Source of the DNA: DATEOR01 sp036279015
GTDB taxonomy: Bacteria; Actinomycetota; Thermoleophilia; Gaiellales; Gaiellaceae
DNA: 13,087 nt
Direction of reading: 5' to 3'
NCBI GenBank assembly: GCA_036279015.1
Contig: DASUJY010000086.1
Location: 1-13,087, forward strand
The notes below the pieces were generated by a model that worked only from the letters and a program-made list of their open reading frames with translations, searched no databases and was not told where the DNA came from. The position numbers and the translations under genes are program-made. Below are positions 1-6,383 of the stretch, piece by piece. Position 1 is the first letter of the stretch; every line of letters begins with the position of its first letter.

Positions 1-31
1 ACGAGGGACGAGGCCTCGAGCGCGGCGACCG

Positions 32-568
32 ATGGTCATCTCGATGCGAGTTCTAGGGGCGCTCGTGGCTTCGATTGTCTTCCTTGCGCTGGCCGGGTCG
101 GCCGGGGCAGCGTCGATCGTGCAGCGGAACGCGCCCGAGCCCTCCCTCGTGAAGCGGATCAACGCGGTGCGAAAGCACCACGGGCTGAAGCCGCTCCGGG
201 TCGCATCGGCGTTGACGCGCAGCGCCTCGCGGCACGGCGACTCGATGGGCAAGGTTGGCTACTTCCGCCACGAGCTCCGCTACAAGGGAAGTTGGAAGCC
301 GTTCGGCAGGTGGATCTCATGGTACTGGCCGGGAGAGCGCGCGACTTCCTGGAGCGCCGGCGAGAACCTCGCCTGGGGCGCGCCAGGGCTCGGCGTCCGC
401 AAGACCGTCCGGCTCTGGATGCATAGCCCCGAGCATCGCGCGAACCTCCTCGAGCCGTCCTGGCGGCGGATCGGGGTCTCGATCGTCCACGTCTCCGACC
501 CTCTCGGAGACTACTCGGCCTACGACGAGGCGACGATCGTCACGGCCGACTTCGGCCGCCGCTCCTAG
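32..568 (+). CDS. Secreted CAP/SCP-domain protein (copy 1)
   Basis: This 178-residue protein is predicted to be exported and to act outside the membrane. Residues 5-27 form a signal peptide (M-R start, hydrophobic core, A-G-A-A end). The remainder fits the bacterial CAP (SCP/PR-1-like) fold: RHGDSM (67-72), GYFRH (76-80), AGENLAWG (109-116) and EHRANLL followed by W-x-x-x-GVS (134-150). His68, Glu111 and His135 fall where CAP proteins carry their conserved His/Glu cluster. The tryptophan-rich segment WISWYWPG (94-101) is shared with the next gene. The ATG at 32 and the ATG at 44 are both possible; 44 gives the better signal peptide (MRVLGAL). No good ribosome-binding site is seen in the 31 bases available upstream. 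Bacterial CAP proteins have varied and mostly unknown functions, so no activity or substrate is claimed. Confidence 0.85.
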   Translation: MVISMRVLGALVASIVFLALAGSAGAASIVQRNAPEPSLVKRINAVRKHHGLKPLRVASALTRSASRHGDSMGKVGYFRHELRYKGSWKPFGRWISWYWPGERATSWSAGENLAWGAPGLGVRKTVRLWMHSPEHRANLLEPSWRRIGVSIVHVSDPLGDYSAYDEATIVTADFGRRS

Positions 569-612
569 CGCTCGCGCGGGCTGGGCGCGGGGCATTCGCG
601 CGACGCATGCAC

Positions 613-618
613 TAACGT
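613..618 (+). promoter_or_regulatory. Possible -10 box upstream of CAP copy 2
   Basis: TAACGT matches TANNNT. It lies 6 bases before an ATC codon at 625 that is in frame with the second CAP gene, which is the spacing expected of a leaderless transcript. No -35 element is visible. It is a short motif and could be chance. Confidence 0.25.
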
Positions 619-648
619 GCCCGGATCGTCCGGCTCGCCCTCCTGGCC

Positions 649-1146
649 GTGATTGCGCTGCTCCTGAGCTCCTCCGCAACCGCGGCGACCATCGCGCAGC
701 GCAACGCGGGCGAGCCCCGGCTCGTGAAGAGGATCAACGCCGTCCGCGCGGAGCAGGGGTTGCGACCTCTCGAGGTCACCCGGCGCCTTCAGCGAGCCGC
801 CACGCGCCACGCGAACTCGATGGCGAGGCTCGGCTACTTCCGGCACGAGTTTCGCCGCGACGGCACCTGGAGCTGGTTTCCCACCTGGATCAGCTGGTAC
901 TGGCCGGGCGGCGGGTTCACCTCGTGGGGCGCGGGGGAGAACATCGCCTGGCGCGCGCCGGGCACGGGGGCGCGGAAGACCGTCGCCCAGTGGCTCCGGA
1001 GCTCCTCGCACCGCGCCAATCTCCTCAGCCGGAGCTGGAAGCAGGTCGGCGTCTCGCTCGTCCACATCACGAATCCCGTCGGGACTTGGTCCGGCCGCGA
1101 CGAGGTCACCGTCGTGATCGCGGACTTCGGCAGGCGCTCGCGTTAG
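649..1146 (+). CDS. Secreted CAP/SCP-domain protein (copy 2)
   Basis: This is a paralogue of the preceding gene, alignable without gaps from the signal-peptide end to the C-terminus. It shares QRNA-x-EP-x-LVKRINAVR near the N-terminus, RH-x-x-SM (53-58), GYFRHE (62-67), WISWYWPG (80-87), GAGEN (94-98), HRANLL (121-126) and the ADFGRRS tail. The GTG at 649 is the first recognised start and gives 165 residues. The signal peptide would then begin MIALLLSSSATAA without its usual positive N-region. In-frame codons upstream (625-648) read ATC GTC CGG CTC GCC CTC CTG GCC, which would supply the missing arginine, but no ATG, GTG or TTG lies between the stop at 613 and 649. True translation may therefore begin at the ATC at 625, or a start codon has been lost. 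The gene ends 10 bases before the glycosylase gene, suggesting co-transcription. Confidence 0.8.
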   Translation: MIALLLSSSATAATIAQRNAGEPRLVKRINAVRAEQGLRPLEVTRRLQRAATRHANSMARLGYFRHEFRRDGTWSWFPTWISWYWPGGGFTSWGAGENIAWRAPGTGARKTVAQWLRSSSHRANLLSRSWKQVGVSLVHITNPVGTWSGRDEVTVVIADFGRRSR

Positions 1147-1156
1147 TCTCGCGCGA

Positions 1157-2047
1157 GTGACGCTCGAGACGACGCTCGCCCCACGGCAGCCCTACTCGCT
1201 CGCCCTTTCGGCGCGCATGAAGAGCGACGCGACCCGGTTCCTCCGCGACGGCTTGCTCACGCTCGTCTACGAGGCGAGCGGAGCGCCGACCCTCGCGCGC
1301 GTCTGGCAGACGCCCGACGGGAAGCTCCACGTGCGGCTCGAGAGCGCCGAGCCCGAGGAGGCCCTCGCGCGGCTCCGCTTCATGCTCGCCGTCGAGGACG
1401 ACCACACGGAGTTCTTGCGGCGCTTCGAGCGGGACCCGCTCATCGGGGACGCCGTACGCGCCTTTCCCGGGCTACGTCCCCTTCGGACGGCGACGGTCGT
1501 CCACGCGCTCTTGAAGGCCGTCTGCGGCCAGCTGATCGAGGCGAGGGCGGCGCGCCGCCTGGAAGCGAAGCTCCTGCGGCTGACGACCACCGTCCACGAA
1601 GGGCTCCAGTTGCCTCCCGACCGCCGTGCCTTCCACCGCTTCACGCGTGCGGAGCTCGCCGGGCACGGGCTCGTCTCGCGCAAGGGCTCTGCGCTTCTGC
1701 GGCTGACCGCCGAGCTCGACCTGGAACGGCTGCACGGTGTCGAGACTTCAGTCGCCGCGAGGCGCATCGAGCGGGAGCGCGGGCTCGGGCCGTGGTCGTC
1801 GGCGATGGTCTGCCTCTACGGGCTCGGCCGGTTCGAGCATGGGCTCGTCGGCGACCTCGGACTGATCAAGCTCTGCTCGGCCCTGCGCGGGCGCTGGGCG
1901 GACGCCGACGACACGCGCGAGCTGCTCGAGCCCTACGGAAGCTGGGCCGGGCTGGCGAGCGTCTACCTCCTGTCGCTGCGGCCGAAGACGCGTCCGCAGC
2001 GTCAGGACTTGAGCAGGCGCACCTCATTCCGCATGTCCACCAGGTAG
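1157..2047 (+). CDS. AlkA-like DNA-3-methyladenine glycosylase (HhH-GPD superfamily)
   Basis: This 296-residue protein is predicted to remove alkylated bases, starting base-excision repair in the cytoplasm. The HhH-GPD core is visible: a helix with CGQLIEARAARRLEAKL (123-139), a region around GHGLVSRKGSALL (169-181) at the place of the Q-x-x-S/hairpin segment, and the hairpin plus catalytic loop GLGPWSSAM (209-217). Then comes VGDLGL (231-236), whose Asp233 matches the catalytic Asp of AlkA (DDLGL motif). PYGSWAGLASVYLL (259-272) resembles the helix after the catalytic loop. The N-terminal 100 residues fit the beta-rich AlkA N-terminal domain. The GTG start lies 10 bases after the CAP stop, and no alternative start is better. 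The last 46 bases overlap the 3' end of the opposing sortase gene. The exact lesion range cannot be read from sequence. Confidence 0.85.
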   Translation: MTLETTLAPRQPYSLALSARMKSDATRFLRDGLLTLVYEASGAPTLARVWQTPDGKLHVRLESAEPEEALARLRFMLAVEDDHTEFLRRFERDPLIGDAVRAFPGLRPLRTATVVHALLKAVCGQLIEARAARRLEAKLLRLTTTVHEGLQLPPDRRAFHRFTRAELAGHGLVSRKGSALLRLTAELDLERLHGVETSVAARRIERERGLGPWSSAMVCLYGLGRFEHGLVGDLGLIKLCSALRGRWADADDTRELLEPYGSWAGLASVYLLSLRPKTRPQRQDLSRRTSFRMSTR

Positions 2048-2850
2048 GGCTTCCCCTTGACCGGGTCGACGCGGTAGAGGGCCGCGTACACGATCCAGCG
2101 GTGCGAGGCGCTGTAGAGCGGGTGGCACGACGAGAGGACGAGCGCGTCGAACCCGCGTGGCCGGATGATGCGCCAGTCGTCGCTCGCGACGATCTTGTGC
2201 CCGAAGACGCGATAGGAGAACGTCGCGTACGGAAGCTTCAACACGATCCGGTCACCGGCCTTCAGGTCGTCGACGTGGCGGAACCAGGCGCCGAACGTCG
2301 TCCGATGGGCGGCGATCGCCGTCGTCTTGCCGAGGCCCGGCAGCGGGGTCTGGGGGTAGTGGCCCGGCCCGCGGGAGAGATCCTGCGCCCACCGCGTTCC
2401 CTGCACGAAGACGGGCTCGATCCCGATCTTGGGGATGGTGATCCTGCCGAGCACTTGCCCCTCCTCCACGCCGCCGGAGAAGTCGCGCGCCGCCGCGGCC
2501 ACGGCGCGCCGCTCGCGCTCGGCCACCTGCTGTGCGTTGCCGTCCTCCGCCGGCGAGGCGGCCCTCGCCGCATACGACGAGAAGAGATCGTCGAGCTGCC
2601 CCGAGAGCTGGTGTTGCTTCCACCGGGCGTAGAGCGCCGTCGCCGGATCGCCCCACAGGATGATCGCCCCCGCGTAGGCGACGACCACCACGCCGAGGAC
2701 GATGAGGGCGTTTGCTACGCGGCGCCTGCGGCGCAGACGGCGGGAGACGCGCTCGTCGGCCGGCTGCGCGGACGGCGCGTCCGCCCGCGAGCGGGAAGGC
2801 GTCGCGACGCTGACGAGGCGCGCGAGCGAGCTACGAGCGAGAGCGATCAC
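2002..2850 (-). CDS. Membrane-anchored sortase (class E-like)
   Basis: This 282-residue protein is predicted to be a cysteine transpeptidase that attaches surface proteins to the cell wall. A basic stretch (VSRRLRRRRRV, 35-45) precedes one membrane helix (about 47-66), giving a cytoplasmic N-terminus and an extracellular catalytic domain. The sortase core begins near LGRITIPKIGIEPVFVQG (134-151). The catalytic triad is visible: His182 in AAHRT, Cys242 in LSSCHP, and Arg251 in SASHRWIVYA. Cys followed by His-Pro is common in actinobacterial class E-type sortases. The reading frame stays open far upstream into lysS, but that extension is a shadow. The GTG at 2850 is chosen because it follows a CATAAT box by 6 bases and gives a normal sortase length. 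No protein with an obvious sorting signal was found in the window, so its substrates lie elsewhere. Confidence 0.85.
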   Translation of the reverse strand: MIALARSSLARLVSVATPSRSRADAPSAQPADERVSRRLRRRRRVANALIVLGVVVVAYAGAIILWGDPATALYARWKQHQLSGQLDDLFSSYAARAASPAEDGNAQQVAERERRAVAAAARDFSGGVEEGQVLGRITIPKIGIEPVFVQGTRWAQDLSRGPGHYPQTPLPGLGKTTAIAAHRTTFGAWFRHVDDLKAGDRIVLKLPYATFSYRVFGHKIVASDDWRIIRPRGFDALVLSSCHPLYSASHRWIVYAALYRVDPVKGKPYLVDMRNEVRLLKS

Positions 2851-2856
2851 TCTCGA

Positions 2857-2862
2857 ATTATG
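2857..2862 (-). promoter_or_regulatory. Putative -10 box of the sortase gene (leaderless)
   Basis: On the minus strand this reads CATAAT, five of six bases of the TATAAT consensus, and ends 6 bases before the GTG start at 2850. Transcription would begin at or next to the start codon. It stands out as AT-rich in a very GC-rich region. No clear -35 is present, and no purine-rich ribosome-binding site at a usable distance is seen. Confidence 0.45.
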
Positions 2863-2912
2863 CGCGCAGCAGGGGCGGCCGACCCTCGCAGGCCGGCCGG
2901 GCGCGGCAGGAC

Positions 2913-4256
2913 CTACCGGGGGCTCTCGCGCAGGGCCGGAAAGAGGATCACGTCGCGGATCGTCTCCCGGCCGGTGAGGAGCATCGAGAGCCGGTCGATG
3001 CCGAGCCCGAGACCGGCCGTGGGCGGCATTCCGTAGGAGAGCGCCTCGACGTAGTCGGGGTCCTCGGTTTCCATCTCGGCGAAGCGCGCCGCCTGCTCCT
3101 CCGGGTCGTTCAGCTCCGAGTAGGCGTTTCCGAGCTCCATGCCGCCGACGAAGTACTCGAACCGCTCGACGATCCCCTCCTCGCCCTCCTTGCGACGGGC
3201 GAGCGGCGAGAGCTCGACGGGGTAGTCGAAGAGGATCGTCGGCTCGACGAGCTTCGGCTCGACGAGGTGGCTGAGGGCGTGGTCGACCAGCTGCGCCCAC
3301 GTCTCGTCCGCCTTCGTGTCGATCTCGAGGTCCTCCATGCGGCGGCGTAGCTCGGCCGCGTCGCGTGTCCATACCCCTTGCTCCTCGAGCGCGTCGACGA
3401 GGCGCAGGCGGCGCCACGGCGGCTTCAGCTCGACCTCGTTGCCCCGGAAGGTCGCCTTCGTCGTGCCGATCGTCTCCTCGGAGACGACGGCGACGAGATC
3501 CTCGATTCGCGCCATCGCGTCCTCGTAGTCCGCGTAGGCCTCGTACCACTCGAGCATCGTGAACTCGGGCTGGTGCTTGTACGAGACGCTCTCGTTGCGG
3601 AAGTCCTTGCCGATCTCGTACACCTTCTCGAGCCCGCCGACGATGAGGCGCTTGAGGTAGAGCTCGTCGGCGATACGGAGGTAGAGATCGGCGTCGAGCT
3701 CGTTCGAATGCGTGACGAAGGGGTCGGCGAGCGCGCCGCCGTAGCGGGGCTGGAGGATCGGCGTCTCGACCTCGACGAAGCCGCGCTCGTCCAGGTAGCG
3801 CCGGATGGCTACGACGAGCTTGCTGCGGAGGAGGAAGTCGCGGCGTGTGTCCTCGTTGACGAGCAGGTCGAGGTAGCGCTTGCGGTAACGCGTCTCGGCC
3901 TCGACGAGCCCGTGGTAGGTGTCGGGGAGCGGGCGCGCGATCTTCGCGAGGGTCTGGAGCTCGGCGACGGTGAGCGACGGCTCGCCTCGCTTCGTCTTCG
4001 TTGTCCGGCCGCGCACTCCGACGATGTCTCCGAGATCGACGTCGAAGCCGGCGAGCTTCGCCGGCTCGCAGAGGAGCTGGATCCGGCCGCTCCGGTCGAC
4101 GAGATCGAGGAAGACGAGCTTCCCGAAGTCGCGCCTCGCCATGACGCGGCCGGCGAGCGTGTGCTCCCCGCCGGTCCCCTGCGGCTCGAGTCCCTCCGCC
4201 TCGTCCCGGACGGCACTGATCTCGTCGCGGTCGGGGAAGCGGTGCGGAAGGCCCAT
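2913..4256 (-). CDS. lysS: Lysyl-tRNA synthetase, class II
   Basis: This enzyme charges tRNA(Lys) with lysine. The 447-residue protein has an N-terminal OB-fold anticodon-binding domain (about 34-115) and a class II catalytic core. Motif 1 is near 147-170 (ERGFVEVETPIL with Pro166), motif 2 is FRNESVSYKHQPEFTMLEW (219-237), and motif 3 is GLGLGIDRLSMLLTG (415-429). LysRS-specific stretches are LYLRIADELYLKRL (191-204), VGGMELGNAYSELNDP (370-385) and DYPVELSPLARR (344-355). It is about 50 residues shorter than typical bacterial LysRS, with a short N-terminal extension. Some usually conserved positions differ: ADPFVTHSN in place of the familiar ARPF-x-THHN, and NESVSYKHQP in place of NEGIS-x-RHNP. 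This suggests a divergent clade rather than loss of function. The ATG start is clear. It lies downstream of greA and the small hypothetical and 62 bases ahead of the sortase. Confidence 0.95.
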   Translation of the reverse strand: MGLPHRFPDRDEISAVRDEAEGLEPQGTGGEHTLAGRVMARRDFGKLVFLDLVDRSGRIQLLCEPAKLAGFDVDLGDIVGVRGRTTKTKRGEPSLTVAELQTLAKIARPLPDTYHGLVEAETRYRKRYLDLLVNEDTRRDFLLRSKLVVAIRRYLDERGFVEVETPILQPRYGGALADPFVTHSNELDADLYLRIADELYLKRLIVGGLEKVYEIGKDFRNESVSYKHQPEFTMLEWYEAYADYEDAMARIEDLVAVVSEETIGTTKATFRGNEVELKPPWRRLRLVDALEEQGVWTRDAAELRRRMEDLEIDTKADETWAQLVDHALSHLVEPKLVEPTILFDYPVELSPLARRKEGEEGIVERFEYFVGGMELGNAYSELNDPEEQAARFAEMETEDPDYVEALSYGMPPTAGLGLGIDRLSMLLTGRETIRDVILFPALRESPR

Positions 4257-4265
4257 GACCGCGCG

Positions 4266-4271
4266 AGTCTA
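4266..4271 (-). promoter_or_regulatory. Possible -10 box of lysS
   Basis: TAGACT on the minus strand fits TANNNT and ends 9 bases before the lysS ATG. No ribosome-binding site is visible in those 9 bases. It could give a very short leader, or lysS may simply be read through from greA. It is a weak call resting on a 3-base motif. Confidence 0.25.
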
Positions 4272-4341
4272 GAGGGCTGCCGTGCGGTCGGTCAGTCTCC
4301 GGCGGCGCACGTGGCCGCTCCGGAAACCGAGGCGAGAGCTC

Positions 4342-4629
4342 CTAGAGAGCGGCCGCGCGGCCGGACTCGTCCTCCTCGTCGCCGTCGTCGTCCAACGGCC
4401 CGCCCACAGCATCCGTTTCGACCGGATATGCCTCGGGGTCCAGCTCGGTAGGCAGGTCGAGCGCCGCGGAGGCGGCCGGCCGCGGCTCCCGCGGGGGGCC
4501 GACCGGCACGAGGTCGTCCTCCTCGTCCGGCCAGCGAGGCTCGGGCGGCGGCTCGGAGCCGCGCAGGCCGGGCATTCGGCGCCTGGCCACCCTCCAGAAT
4601 CGCCCCAGACGTCCGGGCCTCCGCTTCAT
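4342..4629 (-). CDS. Small charge-segregated hypothetical protein
   Basis: This is a 95-residue protein of unknown function lying between greA and lysS on the same strand. Its charge is split: residues 1-24 are strongly basic (MKRRPGRLGRFWRVARRRM), and the rest is rich in Pro, Asp and Glu with an acidic tract DDDGDEEDE (80-88). There is no signal peptide, membrane helix or recognisable domain, and the tail is probably disordered. A basic head with an acidic tail could bind nucleic acid or ribosomes, but that is a guess. The ATG at 4629 is the first start that does not run into greA in another frame. No clear ribosome-binding site precedes it. Its reality rests on gene context and on filling an otherwise empty 414-base gap in a tightly packed region. 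Confidence 0.55.
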   Translation of the reverse strand: MKRRPGRLGRFWRVARRRMPGLRGSEPPPEPRWPDEEDDLVPVGPPREPRPAASAALDLPTELDPEAYPVETDAVGGPLDDDGDEEDESGRAAAL

Positions 4630-4670
4630 GGCGTCAGTGTAGGCGGCGACGGACACCGCCCGGCGGGCTG

Positions 4671-5144
4671 CTACGCCGCCTTGATGTCCATGATCTTGAA
4701 CTTCAAGGAGCCGCGCGGCGCGGCGACCTCGACGGTCTCGCCCTTCTTGTGGCCCATGATCGCCTTGCCGACGGGCGACTCGTTCGAGAGCTTCTGCTCG
4801 GCCGGGTTCGCCTCCGCCGAGCCGACGATCTGGTACTCGATCGTCTCCTTCGCGTCGAGGTCGCGCAGGCGCACCTTCGTGCCGACCGCCACGACGCCGG
4901 TGGGAATCTCCTTCTTGTTCACGACGCGGGCGCTCGTGAGGCGCTCCTGGAGCGTGGCGATCCGGTGCTCGAGCATCGCCTGCTCGTTCTTCGCGTCGTC
5001 GTACTCCGAGTTCTCGCTGATGTCTCCGAACTCGCGCGCCTGCTTGATCCGCTCGGCAACCTCGCGCCGCTTCACGGTCGAGAGGTGCTCGATTTCTTCC
5101 TTTAGCTTCGTGTGCCCTTCGGGCGTGAGAATGACTTCCTTCAC
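4671..5144 (-). CDS. greA: Transcription elongation factor GreA
   Basis: GreA enters the secondary channel of RNA polymerase and stimulates cleavage of backtracked RNA, rescuing stalled complexes. The 157-residue length is typical. The N-terminal coiled coil spans about 10-75, and its tip carries GDISENSEYDDAKNEQ (40-55) with the functional acidic pair Asp41 and Glu44. The C-terminal FKBP-like domain shows the family signature around EANPAEQKLSNESPVGKAIMG (111-131). The start is GTG at 5144, preceded by the only strong Shine-Dalgarno sequence seen here (GGAGGA, just 3 bases from GTG; 4 from GGAGG). It is probably the first gene of a greA, small ORF, lysS unit, with a 41-base gap to the next ORF. 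It is divergent from dus. Confidence 0.95.
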   Translation of the reverse strand: MKEVILTPEGHTKLKEEIEHLSTVKRREVAERIKQAREFGDISENSEYDDAKNEQAMLEHRIATLQERLTSARVVNKKEIPTGVVAVGTKVRLRDLDAKETIEYQIVGSAEANPAEQKLSNESPVGKAIMGHKKGETVEVAAPRGSLKFKIMDIKAA

Positions 5145-5147
5145 TGT

Positions 5148-5153
5148 TCCTCC
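5148..5153 (-). promoter_or_regulatory. Ribosome-binding site of greA
   Basis: GGAGGA on the minus strand lies immediately upstream of the GTG at 5144. It fixes the non-ATG start of greA. The spacing is slightly shorter than usual. It contrasts with the other genes, most of which show no Shine-Dalgarno sequence. Confidence 0.7.
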
Positions 5154-5175
5154 AAAGCCCCTGAATATGCAAACG

Positions 5176-5193
5176 CGGTGCCCTCCGGCACCG
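5176..5193 (-). promoter_or_regulatory. Hairpin in the greA leader
   Basis: A perfect 7-base-pair inverted repeat (CGGTGCC / GGCACCG) encloses a 4-base loop. It falls between the proposed greA -10 box and the ribosome-binding site, near the 5' end of the predicted transcript. No T-run follows, so it is not a standard terminator. It could stabilise the mRNA, affect early elongation, or bind a regulator of the divergent promoters. Confidence 0.4.
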
Positions 5194-5204
5194 TCGCGGG
5201 CGAC

Positions 5205-5210
5205 ATTGTA
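5205..5210 (-). promoter_or_regulatory. Putative -10 box of greA
   Basis: TACAAT on the minus strand matches five of six bases of the consensus. It predicts a leader of roughly 50 bases containing the hairpin at 5176-5193 and the ribosome-binding site. A TTGACG lies 7 bases upstream, too close to serve as its -35. Confidence 0.45.
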
Positions 5211-5246
5211 ACTGGCCCGTCAAGCGGAAAACGTTCGCGCCGCGGC

Positions 5247-5252
5247 TACCAT
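5247..5252 (+). promoter_or_regulatory. Possible -10 box of dus
   Basis: TACCAT fits TANNNT and ends 9 bases before the GTG at 5262. The intervening TTCCCTTTCC has no ribosome-binding site, so a leaderless or very short-leader transcript is likely. No -35 element is evident. Confidence 0.3.
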
Positions 5253-5261
5253 TCCCTTTCC

Positions 5262-6320
5262 GTGCGCGCCGACCTGAACACCGCGTGGAGCATCGGATCG
5301 GTCGAGATTCCGAGCCGTCTCGTTCTCGCCCCGATGGCCGGGGTGAGCGTGCAGGCTTTTCGCCGCCAGGGCCGCCGCTACGGCGCCGGGCTCGTGTGCT
5401 CGGAGATGGTCAGCTGCGCGGGCCTCGCGCACCGGAACGAACGCACGCTCGGGTATCTGCGGATCGGGCGCGACGAGCATCCGCTCGCCGTCCAGATCTT
5501 CGGCTCCGAGCCGGAGGCGATGGCGGAGGCGGCGCGCATGGTCGAGGCGGCGGGCGCAGATCTCGTCGACATCAACTTCGGTTGCCCCGTGCGCAAGGTG
5601 ACGAAGACCGGAGCGGGCGCGAGTCTCCTCGAGGAGCCCGACAGGGCCGCGGCGATCGTCGAGGCGGTCGCGGGTGCCGTCGAGGCTCCCGTCTGCGTCA
5701 AGATGCGCCGAGGGGTCGAGGACGGCTCGCGGACGGCACTCGATGTCGGACCGCGCCTCGTCGAGGCGGGAGCGGCATCGCTGACGCTCCACCCGCGCTC
5801 GGCGCGGCAGATGTACACAGGCACGGCCGACCACACGCTGACCGCCGAGCTCGTCGAGCTCGTCGACGTGCCGGTTGTCGCCTCGGGTGACATCACGAGC
5901 CGGGAGCGGGCCGAGACCGTGCTCGGCGAGACGGGTTGTGCCGCGGTGATGGTCGGGCGCATCGCACAGGGCAATCCCTGGGCTGTCGGCGAGATCGCCG
6001 GCCTCGTCGACGACCTGCCCTCGCGGGAGGACGTCGTCGCGGAGCTCCTTCTTTTCGTGCACGACACCGTCGCCGAGCTGGGAGAGCAGCGTGCGACCGG
6101 CTTCCTGAAGAAGTTCTACGGCTGGTACCTCGGGCGCGGGCGCTTCCCGAAGCCCTTCGCGAACGAGCTCGTGCGGCTCGACACCATCGCCGAGGTCGAG
6201 GAGCGCCTCCTCGCTGCGGCACCCGGGGCGGAGGAAGTTCTGGCCCGCCTGGAAGCCGATCTGCCGCCGGCCGACGACGTGCTTCTCGACCTGCCCGTCT
6301 CCATCTACGCGGGCGGGTAA
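5262..6320 (+). CDS. dus: tRNA-dihydrouridine synthase (DusB/NifR3 type)
   Basis: This flavoenzyme reduces uridine to dihydrouridine in the D-loop region of tRNA. The 352-residue protein starts with an FMN-binding TIM barrel: LAPMAGVS (22-29), AVQIFGS (76-82) and VDINFGCPVRKVTKTGAGASLL (102-123), with Cys108 as the expected catalytic cysteine. VKMRRG (146-151) and LHPRSARQMYTG (176-187) supply the usual Lys147 and His177 active-site positions, and ASGDI (207-211) and VMVGRIAQGNPW (229-240) form the phosphate-binding end. The remainder is the helical tRNA-binding domain (FLKKFYGWYL, 281-290). The frame is open back to 5112, but that would overlap greA and its leader. GTG 5262 places the IPSRLVLAPM strand at a normal distance from the N-terminus. 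Dus and greA are divergent neighbours; the fusion gene follows after 63 bases. Confidence 0.92.
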   Translation: MRADLNTAWSIGSVEIPSRLVLAPMAGVSVQAFRRQGRRYGAGLVCSEMVSCAGLAHRNERTLGYLRIGRDEHPLAVQIFGSEPEAMAEAARMVEAAGADLVDINFGCPVRKVTKTGAGASLLEEPDRAAAIVEAVAGAVEAPVCVKMRRGVEDGSRTALDVGPRLVEAGAASLTLHPRSARQMYTGTADHTLTAELVELVDVPVVASGDITSRERAETVLGETGCAAVMVGRIAQGNPWAVGEIAGLVDDLPSREDVVAELLLFVHDTVAELGEQRATGFLKKFYGWYLGRGRFPKPFANELVRLDTIAEVEERLLAAAPGAEEVLARLEADLPPADDVLLDLPVSIYAGG

Positions 6321-6371
6321 GCGACCACGCGCGTGCCGGAAAATCTCGCCTGAAGGGGCCCGAGCCGCCGG

Positions 6372-6377
6372 TATCCT
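6372..6377 (+). promoter_or_regulatory. Putative -10 box of the cyclase fusion gene (leaderless)
   Basis: TATCCT fits TANNNT and ends 6 bases before the ATG at 6384, the same spacing as at the sortase gene. No Shine-Dalgarno sequence is present. This suggests the fusion gene has its own promoter rather than depending on read-through from dus. Confidence 0.4.
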
Positions 6378-6383
6378 CCGGGT

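Noticed and set aside
2851..3549. Upstream extension of the sortase frame to a 515-residue protein
   Set aside because: The extra sequence is Arg/Gly-rich, overlaps lysS in another frame, and would bury the membrane helix in mid-protein.
3378..4451. A 357-codon plus-strand frame opposite lysS
   Set aside because: It is antisense to a clear lysS, has low-complexity Leu/Glu/Val/Arg composition and no motifs.
5112..5261. Upstream extension of dus to 5112
   Set aside because: It would overlap the greA start and leader, and the added residues are unrelated to the Dus family.
6326..6335. CACGCGCGTG palindrome after dus as a terminator
   Set aside because: It is self-complementary with no loop and is not followed by a T-run; such words are expected in GC-rich DNA.
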